Assembly: GCA_018676675.1 (NCBI GenBank)
Contig: JABHEG010000295.1
Span: forward strand, 26,006 to 90,005
Source of the DNA: Lentisphaerota bacterium
GTDB lineage: Bacteria > Verrucomicrobiota > Lentisphaeria > Oligosphaerales > JABHEG01
Reading direction: 5' to 3'
DNA: 64,000 bases
Part shown: positions 7,904 to 16,887 of the stretch, piece after piece
Layout of the letters: each line of letters starts with the position of its first letter
How positions within the stretch are numbered: the stretch's first letter is position 1
Notes under the pieces: model-generated
Seen by the model: the letters and a program-made list of their open reading frames with translations, nothing else
Databases searched by the model: none
What the model was told of the DNA's origin: nothing
Translations under genes and position numbers: made by a program

Positions 7904-10900
7904 CTACTCGCTTCCTGCGATCGTGATTCGAGCGACCTGGACGCTGTTGTTCTGGGTCCAGAAGCCTACGAACCCCGAGGGGATTTCCGCTTCTGCCCGG
8001 TAGTCCAGGGCCGGTCGCCCATCGAAGGAGAAACGAATCCTGTTGGCCTCAACGGTGGCATGCAGCCACAGCCATCGGTGGTGCAGTGTGAATCCGCCTT
8101 GTGGCGGAAGCCCAATGTTCGGGGCTGACACGGTTGCCTGGCCGGCGTGGAAGAGTTGGCACCCATAGCTGCCTGTTGGCCCCGTGCGGAGGGTAAATCC
8201 GGTGTCGAGCGAGTGTCCGTCTCCTCCGAGAACCAGGTTCAGGTCTCGCTCTTTCTCGTCGAATCCTCTCCGTCCTCTCATTGCCGGAGCACACAGCACA
8301 GATATCGCGTAGGGCGGTTTCAGGGGAGTTCGGTGCCAGAGGATGGTTGGTCTGTGGGTGGCTGCCGTCCCGAGCCATTCCCACTGCTGATCGCATGCCC
8401 AGCGTGACCGGCGATGCCATTTGGCCCCGGTTCCGTACCAGTCCACCAGCTGCCCGCGGAAGTGGTAGTCCCGCCAGGAAGAGCTTATCAGGTTGACCTC
8501 TTTCTCAGGCATACGGCTGTCCGGGAAGCCGACGAACGTTCCGCTCGGCGCGGGCCCGATCCGTCCCAGGATGTCGTCGTCGAATACGAAAGCGCCCGGG
8601 GTGAAGAGTGGGAGTGCCAATGTGACGCCGTGTCGCCCCAGGCGGTCGGGCTGGAGGAACCACTGCGGGGCGTAGATCCCGTGCGGTTCAACTCCCGGCA
8701 GACCTGAGCTGTCGACTCGGGAGCTCCCTTCCTCGCCGGGACACCGATCCGTTCCGTTTACCACATTCGCAACATTGCGGACCTGAACGTCATCCACCTG
8801 AACCTGGCCACTGCGGCATGTAAGCCCAAAGGGGCCGACACTGTGTTCTCTGTCGACGGGAAGCCTCAGTCTGCAGATCCCGTCCAGCCAGCCCTGCCAT
8901 TCGCTGTTCTGTTTCATGAGGCTGAGTCTTCGCCAACCGGTATTGGGCCCCGGCACATCGTCTACTTCGGCCAGCGTCCGCTCCTGCCCATCTGCCGTTG
9001 CCGTCAGGCGCAAACGCCCTTCCCGGGCGTCGAACAACAGGTGCGCCCTGCGGCCGGCGCTGGTGGTTGTCCACACACCACCTTCGCCTGCGTCTGTCAG
9101 CAAGGCAGCCGACACTCGGAAGTGTTCCCATTCTTCCTGGCCTGCTCGCACGCTGGCGCCGGCCGAGAGGCATGCAGTGAACGGGTGCTCAGGCCCTTTG
9201 GGACGACGTCTGCGTGAGTATCTCGGCGGCGCCGGTGCCGGGGCACCGGTGGCTGTGAGTTCGCCTGCTTCGACAGTCCAGGGGCCAGGTTCATCGCGCT
9301 TGCGCATGAAATCATCCGCAAAGCGGACACCGTCCGTCCGGGCTGGCGCGGTACACTTCATCGTCTCGAACAGAGGCGCATAGGCGTCGCCTATGGCATG
9401 TTTGATGATGTCCAGGGCGATGGGGGCGAAGCGGTTGCCGCGCCACATATGGGTGAACGCCAATGGCAGAGCGAAGGCGTAGACGTGTCCCTTGCCCAGC
9501 TGTTTTGTGATCATCAGCGGGCCGATCTTTCGTCCCCCGCGCCAGAGCGCCCCATGGGCGGACACGGTGTCGTGTTTCGGGGCACGCAGCACGGCCACTG
9601 GAATGTCTTTGTAGACCTTGGCCCCGTCCTCGACGGCTGTCAGCAACGGTGATCCAGCGGGCTGGACGGTGATGACGCCGTAGGGGCGGGAGGGGCCTGT
9701 GCTCGTCGGGCCGCGAGCCAGGCGCCCGCCAGGAACGAGTTCCCGCTCTGCAGCACTTGAGCGACCGTAATCATCGACCATTTCTTCCAGAAAGGCGGTG
9801 CCTCCGGACTTTACGAACTCTCCTACAGCTTTGAAGACGGGAGAGGGATCACCAACGACTCGTGAGATCCAGACGAGGTCGTACCGAGCCAATGCGGATG
9901 TATCAGCCAACTCATGGTCGGAGAGGCGTACATAGGGCACGCCAAGCTGGACCAGGAGACTCTCTGCTCCCGGCTGGAATACGCCTCCGATCGCGGCCAG
10001 GAACGCTGGTCTGGGCTGCCGTTCAGCGGGGTTCCAAGGCGGCAGGGCTGGAATGCTCAGAGGAGGAGGACGTGGCTCTTGTTTCTCTGGTGCTCCGACA
10101 TGGGGCGTGGACAGGATGATGCGGTCGACGCGCACCAGGGCTTCCCGTGGGGCCAAAGTCAGCTGGTGCCCCCCTTTCTGTAGTGTGAAGGTTGGTCCTG
10201 CTATCCATTGCCAGACACCGTATGTACCGTCGTTCCCCACCATCGAGGCAGGGCGGTCATCCACCTGAACGAGTACAGAATTGGCGCAGCCGTGTTTCCA
10301 GAGGACGCGGAACCACGACTCGTATGTCGCTGCTTCGAGAAGATCGAATCGGGCATGAACCCCCGCGGCGCCGTTAAGTTCGCTGTTATCCATGTCGGGG
10401 ACCGCCAGTGCCATTCCCCCCGATGCCTGTGGAGCCGGCACGACGTGCCAGCATTCCGGCAATGGCGCAAGGGCTTCAGCCTCGAAATCGAACCTCGATT
10501 GTCCTGCCACCGGTGGCGTCTCTGCAGTGAGGGCGGGGCGGGGCGCTGGTGCGAAATGGCTCGCCAGGAGGGCGGCGCAGAGAAGCAGGCTTGCAGCACT
10601 CACTGCCTGAAACCAGAGCGGCGGAGACGGAAGGGAGACGCCTCGAACGGCTTTCTGGTTGGGGGAGGCGGCCAGTGCCGTCCCGGTGAGGATCGCCATG
10701 AGCGCCCCCGTTCCGCGTACCAGCAGAGGAGTGAAGAACCCACCGACCAACAGTACAGCCAGACCATAGGTTGCGGCTTGACGGACGGGAGTTCCTTCAC
10801 TGTTATCATGAGCGTGTCCTGATCGGAAGAGGTGGCCAACCCAGAGGGCGTGGATCAGTAGCGCAATCAGCAGCAGAGCACCGGGGATGCCGTACTCAAC

Positions 10901-11863
10901 TGCCAGCACAAGATAGCCTGGTTGGCTACCTGTCTCAACGACGTTTTCCCGCGTTTCATCCAGCCCTTTCCGGAACTCGGCGGAGCTCACGGTCGACTGA
11001 TAGGTGCCAGGCCCTCTGCCAACGAGGGGGCGTGCGCGGATAGCCCGGAAAGCGGCGATGCGCTCCAGCGTGTGCCGCCGGGCATGTCCGGCCGAGTCCG
11101 TGTTGGCGATGCTGCGTACAAGGGCAGACCGTTGACTCGGGATTGCGGCTGCAGCCAGTATTCCTGTGGCCAAACCGGCGAAGACGGCTGAGCGGACACG
11201 TCGAGCGGGGAAGAGAAGCCCGCTGCCCAGTGCGGCTGTGCAACACAGTAGGAAAGACGGCAGGTGAAAGCATGAGAGCAGAGCCAGGAGTGTCGCGACA
11301 AACGATAGGACACGCGCGTGGTGTCGTCGTTTGATTCGCATGACCATGGTGAGGAGAACGGGCAGAGCTGCAGCGAGGGCAATTCCGTAGGGAGGACGGC
11401 CGGGCGCGAGCCCCCGTACTGCGGCGGGAGTGCCCCCTTGGAGGCGTTGTCCCAACGCGACCAAAAGGGACAGTGTGCAACCAGCCGCGAGGCTGTAGCC
11501 GAGGGCGAGCAAGGGCACTGAGACCTGGCTGAGTGCGGAAATGCCGACAACGAGAATGCCACACGCCTGGGCTGCTTCCAGCAACCCGTTCTGTGCGGGG
11601 GAAACTCCTGCCCGAAGAACCAGCCACCCACAGCAGGCCATTCCCAACCACGACGTTCCTCTGAGAGAACGCCAGCTGGTGCCTGAACGAAGCACCAGAG
11701 ACGTCATGAGGAGGATCAAAAGCGATTCGGACAACGGGAATGCGTCGATCGAGATGAAGGAGGAAGCGCAGAAGGCGGCCAGCAACCAGGCATGTGCACG
11801 GTCGGAAAGCGACGATGTATGATCAGATTGCTCGATGCTTGACCTCCGGAGCCCTGGGCGCAA
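7904..11863 (-). CDS. O-antigen-ligase-like membrane protein fused to carbohydrate-binding, amidotransferase-like and LamG/DUF1080-like domains
   Basis: 1319 residues in one frame. Residues 1-440 are a polytopic membrane region with the Wzy_C/O-antigen ligase signature: ERIAAFRAIRARPLVGRGPGTYQ (about 267-289), then a periplasmic loop and QPGYLVLAVEYGIPGALLL. Residues 458-590 form a beta-rich domain (RFDFEAEALAPLPECWHVV; ATYESWFRVLWK) resembling carbohydrate-binding modules. Residues 620-850 resemble a class I amidotransferase-like fold without an obvious catalytic Cys (YDLVWISRVV, VKSGGTAFLEEM, LGKGHVYAF). Residues 855-1030 and 1085-1319 look like two concanavalin/DUF1080-type domains (RFSFDGRPALDYRAEAEIPSG). 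O-antigen ligases move glycan chains from lipid carriers in the inner membrane; the added domains would face the periplasm. The annotated start is a TTG and is uncertain; the upstream PQQ-propeller gene ends 113 bp away on the same strand. Confidence 0.7.
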   Translation of the reverse strand: MRPGLRRSSIEQSDHTSSLSDRAHAWLLAAFCASSFISIDAFPLSESLLILLMTSLVLRSGTSWRSLRGTSWLGMACCGWLVLRAGVSPAQNGLLEAAQACGILVVGISALSQVSVPLLALGYSLAAGCTLSLLVALGQRLQGGTPAAVRGLAPGRPPYGIALAAALPVLLTMVMRIKRRHHARVLSFVATLLALLSCFHLPSFLLCCTAALGSGLLFPARRVRSAVFAGLATGILAAAAIPSQRSALVRSIANTDSAGHARRHTLERIAAFRAIRARPLVGRGPGTYQSTVSSAEFRKGLDETRENVVETGSQPGYLVLAVEYGIPGALLLIALLIHALWVGHLFRSGHAHDNSEGTPVRQAATYGLAVLLVGGFFTPLLVRGTGALMAILTGTALAASPNQKAVRGVSLPSPPLWFQAVSAASLLLCAALLASHFAPAPRPALTAETPPVAGQSRFDFEAEALAPLPECWHVVPAPQASGGMALAVPDMDNSELNGAAGVHARFDLLEAATYESWFRVLWKHGCANSVLVQVDDRPASMVGNDGTYGVWQWIAGPTFTLQKGGHQLTLAPREALVRVDRIILSTPHVGAPEKQEPRPPPLSIPALPPWNPAERQPRPAFLAAIGGVFQPGAESLLVQLGVPYVRLSDHELADTSALARYDLVWISRVVGDPSPVFKAVGEFVKSGGTAFLEEMVDDYGRSSAAERELVPGGRLARGPTSTGPSRPYGVITVQPAGSPLLTAVEDGAKVYKDIPVAVLRAPKHDTVSAHGALWRGGRKIGPLMITKQLGKGHVYAFALPLAFTHMWRGNRFAPIALDIIKHAIGDAYAPLFETMKCTAPARTDGVRFADDFMRKRDEPGPWTVEAGELTATGAPAPAPPRYSRRRRPKGPEHPFTACLSAGASVRAGQEEWEHFRVSAALLTDAGEGGVWTTTSAGRRAHLLFDAREGRLRLTATADGQERTLAEVDDVPGPNTGWRRLSLMKQNSEWQGWLDGICRLRLPVDREHSVGPFGLTCRSGQVQVDDVQVRNVANVVNGTDRCPGEEGSSRVDSSGLPGVEPHGIYAPQWFLQPDRLGRHGVTLALPLFTPGAFVFDDDILGRIGPAPSGTFVGFPDSRMPEKEVNLISSSWRDYHFRGQLVDWYGTGAKWHRRSRWACDQQWEWLGTAATHRPTILWHRTPLKPPYAISVLCAPAMRGRRGFDEKERDLNLVLGGDGHSLDTGFTLRTGPTGSYGCQLFHAGQATVSAPNIGLPPQGGFTLHHRWLWLHATVEANRIRFSFDGRPALDYRAEAEIPSGFVGFWTQNNSVQVARITIAGSE

Positions 11864-11976
11864 CAGACGTGCCGACCCGTAATGTAGAGGTGGATGTCAG
11901 CCAGGACCAGACGCTTTCCTGCAGGTCGAGATTGGCTGACCTGTACATCTTCCGGACGAATCGCTGGGGATGGGAG

Positions 11977-14900
11977 TCAACGCAGCGTCAAACGCTCAAT
12001 GTAGAGCCAGGTTGATGCCTCGTTGTGAATGCGGAGGACAAACTGTTGCCCGGCAGCCTTGGGCACGGTGACCGTGTGTTCCGAGTAGACATTGCCTTTG
12101 TTGAAGGGGCCGGTGGAAGCGAGAATCACCGTGTTGCTCAGATCAGCAATCTCCAACTGCAAACGGAATGAGGCCGCTCCCCGGAAGTGAATCTCGCGGA
12201 CCGGTTCGCTGCTGCGGATCGTGTAAACGACCTCTGTGTCCTGGCCTTTCCGTTGTTGGAAGTAGATCCCTTTCCCGGAGAATGGACTGAGGGGATCGTT
12301 GCTCTCCTGAACGGGGAATCGGCCATGTCGTTGGCCTTTGCCGTAGGTCTTCATGCTTTCCTCTGCCATGAACCTGAGCTCTGTCACCAGAGGCGGAGGC
12401 GAGGGGACTCTCTCGGGCGGCGCTGGGACTTCGCCGTCGGGCGAAAGGGATATGAGGAGCCCATTTTCGAGCGCAGCGACGAGGTGTCCGGCGTGGTCAA
12501 GGGCCAGGCCGCCTTTGACCACATCGGCGGGCAGGGGATGCTCCCAGATGTCGAGTCCATCTCTGATGCGCGTAGTACGAAGGAATGGCTCTTGAGGCCT
12601 CCGGGCCGTGTGTCCTGCAGCCAGCAGCACGTTCTTCCCGGCGATGAAGCTGGTGAACCGGCGATTGCGGCTGTCCTGCCAGAGCATGGGTAACCGGGCC
12701 GGGCGCTTCACTCGGCGCAGACGTTTGCGGGCCGCTTCGCCCGTCTCGGGTACTGAACCGTCAGTGGGGAGAAGGCGCAGGAACAGACTCCCAAAGGAAT
12801 TCCCCTCGTAGCTCGCGGCATGGCTCAGCACTCCGTGCGGAGAAACATGCTGGAGACTGACGAACTTGCCGTATTCAGGAAAATAGGGATAGAAGGCAGT
12901 CGCGAAACGGGCGGTGAGTCTGGGCGACGGGGTGTTCTTGCAGGTCAAGTCGTTCAGAGCGTAGCGCGCTGTCTCGTAGACTCCTCCCCCAAGAAAGCGC
13001 AGCTCATCACCGACGATGGTCATATTCCCCTGGAGGCTGATTCCGCCGTTGACTTTCGGCGCGAGTTTGCCGGAGGTGGTGTTGTGTGCTTTGAGCGTGC
13101 CGTTGACGGCATCCAGAGCAACGACGTGTGTCCCGTCATAGTTGGCGATTCCCGCGGCGGCGAAGACGGTTCCGTTCTGGACCACCACACCACCAGCCAC
13201 GGGCCACCGAGAGATCAGCTTCCCGAACACCGGAATTCGGCGATCGCTTGGTGCGACGCGGTAGGTCCACAACAGGCGACCTTTGCGTGCGGAGAACGCA
13301 TAGACATAGCCGTCAGCCGAACCGACAAAGGCCCGGTCCAAGGCAATGGCCGGGGGGTAGTAGACCGGCCCGGAAGCGTACTGTTTCCACACGACAGTGC
13401 CATCCCTCTTGTCCAGTGCCTGCACACACCCGGTGCGATCCGCTACAAAGACGAGCCCGCCTCCGACTACTGGGGCGGTGGGCAGGTCGTCAGCGCAAAT
13501 TGGGACACGCCAGCTTTCTTTGAACCCGAATGGGAGGGCGATCCGGGCGACATCGGATCGGTCGTTGCTGCCTCGGAAGGTCATCCAGTCCATTGGGTGG
13601 GGGTTGAGGGGCTCGACCGTCGTGAGACTGTTGGTGAGAACCCTCCGCGGGGGGGATGCCCTGGGGGCAGGCGTGTCAGAAGCGGGAGCCAAAGCGATGT
13701 TTGCATAGAGCGATAGGGGACACCCGCACATCCAAGGCCCCCAGTAGAGGTGTCCGTTCGCGATGAGCACGCCATCCTGACAGGGAGGTCTCATAGCGGC
13801 AATGTGATGTGCCTCCCCGGTGGCTGTCAGTATTCGGGATGTGCCCCCGGAGGCACGATAGAAGACGCTGTCGACTCCACCTGTTGCCCGGGTGCACGCT
13901 CGTCGTGTCGGGAGGGACCCCAGCTTGGCACCAGTCTTGTAGTTCAGGCGTACACCGGTTGTCTTTGGTCCGGCTGCGTAGATCGCATCCTCTCTCAGGA
14001 CGAGCTGCAGATTCCCGTCGGGATGTGTCCAGGCCAGCGTTCCGTCGTCAGCTGATACCACGGACATCGCCTGGCGTTGTGGTCCGGCGAAGAAAAGGTA
14101 CTGGTCGTTGCACTTGGTGTAGCAGGTCGTGGCATATCCTGTGACGTAGTGCTGGGCTCGCAGATTCGGGCCGAGCGCAGCAATCGTTTCTTCTTCGTTG
14201 CGCTCCCAAAGCGTCTTCCCCGTGCCCACATCGAACGCGAACAGAGCCTTTTCGGGACTGTAGACAAAGATCTTCCGTGCGTTCATGCACACAGACCGGC
14301 CGTCAAGATAGAGTTCTGTGCGCCGGCTCCAGCGGAGTCGCTTCGACACCAGATCAATGGCAACCAGTGTGCGCCCAAAGCCGAACGATCGGCGTGGTTC
14401 TTTGTAGTCGTGACCTTTCCACATGCCCCACGGCCAGTGCCCCAAACCACGCTTGACTGATTCCTGCGTGTCGATGGTCACTTCAGTATCGCCAACCAGA
14501 CCGTAGAGCACTCCGTCCCTGATGGCCATCCACTTCCACACCGGGCCATCGGTCAGCGGCTCCGGAACGGCAATTTCCTCGATGAGTCGGCCGGTCTGCG
14601 CATCCAGGACCTTGCATGATTCATGGTCGCCCATGTAGAGCGCGTCGGCTGTGGCGACCATGGTGTTGCGGTGGATCATGAACCCTTCCGGCAGCGGACG
14701 CTTCCAGAGGACGGTGCCGTTGTAGGCATTGATGCACAGGAGTGAGTTGAGGAGATGGTTCTGATTCGTCCTGTGAGCGATGTGACCGAAGGCTTTGAAG
14801 AGCCTGCCTGCGGCCGCAACGGTCTGCTGCGGCATTGGACTGAACTTCGGGGCGGCGATGAACTGCGTTTTCAGGGGGCCGCGTGCCCGTTGGTCTCGAG

Positions 14901-15396
14901 ATTGCGGGTTGTTGTCGGGGCCATGATAGGGGTGACTCCAGTCATCTGTTCCTTGAGGCATCCGCTTCACCATTCTGCGGCCGGCGAGGACCGCTGTTCC
15001 CCGGGGGCGCAACACCCTGAGCACTTCGTCATCTGTCGTCTTGGCAGCCGCAGTGGGGGCCACGAGAACGCAATCAGCGAGGTTTGTACCCAGGTGAATC
15101 TCAGCTGGTTGCCCCTGGGCCACGAAGAGCCTGTGGCCCAGCAGGCCGGCCGTCGCCCCAAGGACACGGACTTCCTGGACCTGGACCGGATCATCAGACT
15201 GGAAGTAGACGGTCAGTTCATTGCCGCGCAGGAGGTCAAGAACTGCCCTGGCGTCATTGCCTGGCCAGTCCACAACCGCCACAATCCCGGTTGAAGCCCC
15301 CACGAGGTCTGTCACCGGAGGCAGGTCGGCCCAAGACTGGGAGACAGAGAGGACGACAAGACCAAAATACGGTGCAAGTGTGCGTGTGACGTTCAT
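11977..15396 (-). CDS. Secreted PQQ-like beta-propeller protein
   Basis: 1139 residues. A signal peptide (about 1-23, ending SQSWA) is followed by a small Rossmann-like segment (ELTVYFQSDDPVQVQEVR, DDEVLRVLRPRGTAVLAGR). A motif-rich linker (GTDDWSHPYHGPDNNP) comes next, then two runs of PQQ/Trp-docking repeats such as NAYNGTVLWKRPL, DVGTGKTLWERN, DKRDGTVVWKQY and SARKGRLLWTYR. The C-terminus (about 1015-1139) is a beta-sandwich with FRLQLEIADLS. This architecture is abundant in Planctomycetes and relatives. Such proteins are called quinoprotein-like, but cofactor binding and substrate are unproven, and many PQQ-like propellers are structural. The start is ATG with GGAG about ten bases upstream. 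It is divergent from the sialidase gene. Confidence 0.75.
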   Translation of the reverse strand: MNVTRTLAPYFGLVVLSVSQSWADLPPVTDLVGASTGIVAVVDWPGNDARAVLDLLRGNELTVYFQSDDPVQVQEVRVLGATAGLLGHRLFVAQGQPAEIHLGTNLADCVLVAPTAAAKTTDDEVLRVLRPRGTAVLAGRRMVKRMPQGTDDWSHPYHGPDNNPQSRDQRARGPLKTQFIAAPKFSPMPQQTVAAAGRLFKAFGHIAHRTNQNHLLNSLLCINAYNGTVLWKRPLPEGFMIHRNTMVATADALYMGDHESCKVLDAQTGRLIEEIAVPEPLTDGPVWKWMAIRDGVLYGLVGDTEVTIDTQESVKRGLGHWPWGMWKGHDYKEPRRSFGFGRTLVAIDLVSKRLRWSRRTELYLDGRSVCMNARKIFVYSPEKALFAFDVGTGKTLWERNEEETIAALGPNLRAQHYVTGYATTCYTKCNDQYLFFAGPQRQAMSVVSADDGTLAWTHPDGNLQLVLREDAIYAAGPKTTGVRLNYKTGAKLGSLPTRRACTRATGGVDSVFYRASGGTSRILTATGEAHHIAAMRPPCQDGVLIANGHLYWGPWMCGCPLSLYANIALAPASDTPAPRASPPRRVLTNSLTTVEPLNPHPMDWMTFRGSNDRSDVARIALPFGFKESWRVPICADDLPTAPVVGGGLVFVADRTGCVQALDKRDGTVVWKQYASGPVYYPPAIALDRAFVGSADGYVYAFSARKGRLLWTYRVAPSDRRIPVFGKLISRWPVAGGVVVQNGTVFAAAGIANYDGTHVVALDAVNGTLKAHNTTSGKLAPKVNGGISLQGNMTIVGDELRFLGGGVYETARYALNDLTCKNTPSPRLTARFATAFYPYFPEYGKFVSLQHVSPHGVLSHAASYEGNSFGSLFLRLLPTDGSVPETGEAARKRLRRVKRPARLPMLWQDSRNRRFTSFIAGKNVLLAAGHTARRPQEPFLRTTRIRDGLDIWEHPLPADVVKGGLALDHAGHLVAALENGLLISLSPDGEVPAPPERVPSPPPLVTELRFMAEESMKTYGKGQRHGRFPVQESNDPLSPFSGKGIYFQQRKGQDTEVVYTIRSSEPVREIHFRGAASFRLQLEIADLSNTVILASTGPFNKGNVYSEHTVTVPKAAGQQFVLRIHNEASTWLYIERLTLR

Positions 15397-15711
15397 TGCA
15401 GCAGTGCTCCACGTGTTTCAGATTCCACCTTTCAACCAAGACCGAGAGCGGTGGCATGGTGGGGCCGACGTCGTGAGTCCGACGAATCTCCCGTTCAAGG
15501 GACGCCAAACCTGCATCTCGGGTGTACGGTGCCGTTGCCACGGCTACCACTGCTCGATTTGGGCAGGCAGGAACGCTGAGTTCAAGATAGCAGATCGGCG
15601 GCAGGCTGTCGAAGTCAGAGCATACCTGATTGCTGCTGGGGCCGCGAGTTATTCGTGCCGAGACGGTTCCGGGGGGGGGGGAGATTGCCAGCGCTGCATG
15701 AGGAGGCGAGG
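15397..15711. other. Divergent intergenic region upstream of the sialidase
   Basis: 315 bp. It contains a perfect hairpin GCCGT-TGCC-ACGGC (15531-15544), flanked by GGT and ACC, which could be an operator. It also contains an 11-base G tract (15671-15681) just upstream of the sialidase ribosome binding site. No convincing -10/-35 pair and no supported small gene. Confidence 0.45.
15671..15681. repeat. Homopolymeric tract of 11 G
   Basis: Eleven consecutive G, 30 bases upstream of the sialidase start. Tracts of this length slip during replication and sequencing. Here it would change promoter or leader spacing and not the reading frame, if translation starts at 15712. Confidence 0.8.
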
Positions 15712-16887
15712 ATGCTGCAGAAACAGGACCTGTTTGAGGCCCGACGGGATGGCTACCACACGTGCCGGATTCCCGGGCTTGTGGTGACGGCCGGCGACGT
15801 GGTTCTGGTTACCACGGAGGCGCGGCCTGGTCGGGGCGGTGATTACGACTACAACGATATTCTGATGCGTCGCAGTCTGGATGGTGGCGTCACCTTCTCT
15901 CAGCCCAACACGTTGGTCGACCACGCAGCGTATGGAGATGGGCCGGCCAGCAATCTCGTCATGATCCCTGACCGTGTGTCCGGACGAGTGGTTGCTGTAT
16001 TCTGTCACGACTACGCCAGGGCGTTCTCCATGTACAGTGATGACGACGGGGCGACGTTCAGCCGGCCCAGCGACATCACTGCCGTCTTCGAAGAGTTCCG
16101 TGCTGAATACCCCTGGCAAGTCTGTGCCACCGGCCCGGGGCATGGACTTCAGTTGCGCAATGGACGAATGATCATTCCCGTGTGGCTTTCCGATGGCGGG
16201 GGCACCGAGATGGGGAAGGGGCACCGCGGTCATCGGCCCTCCGTGGTGGCGCTCATATACAGCGATGACCACGGCGAGACGTGGCAGCGCGGGGAGGTCG
16301 TCTGCCGTCATGACGATGTGATCAATGGTGTTACTCTCATCAACCCCAGCGAGACTGCTGCGGCTGAACGTGACGATGGCCGTGTCATGTTCAATATCCG
16401 TAGCGAATCTGAGATTCAGCGTCGCCTCGTTGTCTTGAGCCGGGATGGTGTCTCCGGCTGGGAATCGGCAGCGTTCGATCAGGCTCTTCTCGAGCCTGTG
16501 TGCATGGCGAGCCTCTTGCGCTACTCCTGGTCTGAGGGGAAAGAACGGGGGCAGTGCCTGTTTACCAATCCTGACAACCTTGAGCGAACGATGGAGACGG
16601 CGTGGGGGCCCATTCGCCCACCCAACTGTGACCGCAAACGTCTTACCGTGAAGCTAAGCCGTGATGATGGGCACACCTGGCCGGTGTCGAGAGTGCTTGA
16701 GCCGGGGCCGGCGGGATACAGTGACTTGGCAAAGCTGCCGGATGACACGATTCTCTGTCTGTACGAGTGTGACAACGTCGCGGGCATGTTTGACGATCGG
16801 TACCTGCGACTTGCGCGGTTTGATCTGGACTGGCTGCTCAGTGGAGAGGAGCCTGCCGAGGGCGTTGCAGTGGATGGTTGGCAATGA
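15712..16887 (+). CDS. Exo-alpha-sialidase (BNR/Asp-box, GH33-like), probably intracellular
   Basis: 391 residues from the ATG preceded by AGGAGG (15701-15706); an upstream open extension through the G tract is unlikely to be translated. The RIP motif supplies Arg19. Asp boxes appear at 55-62 (SLDGGVTF), 109-116 (SDDDGATF), 184-191 (SDDHGETW) and 316-323 (SRDDGHTW). Glu219 or nearby (AAAERDDG), Arg230 (NIRS) and Arg308/310 fit the remaining acidic and arginine-triad residues, and Tyr336 in GYSDLAKL fits the nucleophile. These are all the elements of an active six-bladed sialidase, which cleaves terminal sialic acid or a related 2-keto sugar acid. There is no signal peptide, so either it acts on imported oligosaccharides or export is non-classical. 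Its stop overlaps the next start in ATGA. Confidence 0.85.
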   Translation: MLQKQDLFEARRDGYHTCRIPGLVVTAGDVVLVTTEARPGRGGDYDYNDILMRRSLDGGVTFSQPNTLVDHAAYGDGPASNLVMIPDRVSGRVVAVFCHDYARAFSMYSDDDGATFSRPSDITAVFEEFRAEYPWQVCATGPGHGLQLRNGRMIIPVWLSDGGGTEMGKGHRGHRPSVVALIYSDDHGETWQRGEVVCRHDDVINGVTLINPSETAAAERDDGRVMFNIRSESEIQRRLVVLSRDGVSGWESAAFDQALLEPVCMASLLRYSWSEGKERGQCLFTNPDNLERTMETAWGPIRPPNCDRKRLTVKLSRDDGHTWPVSRVLEPGPAGYSDLAKLPDDTILCLYECDNVAGMFDDRYLRLARFDLDWLLSGEEPAEGVAVDGWQ

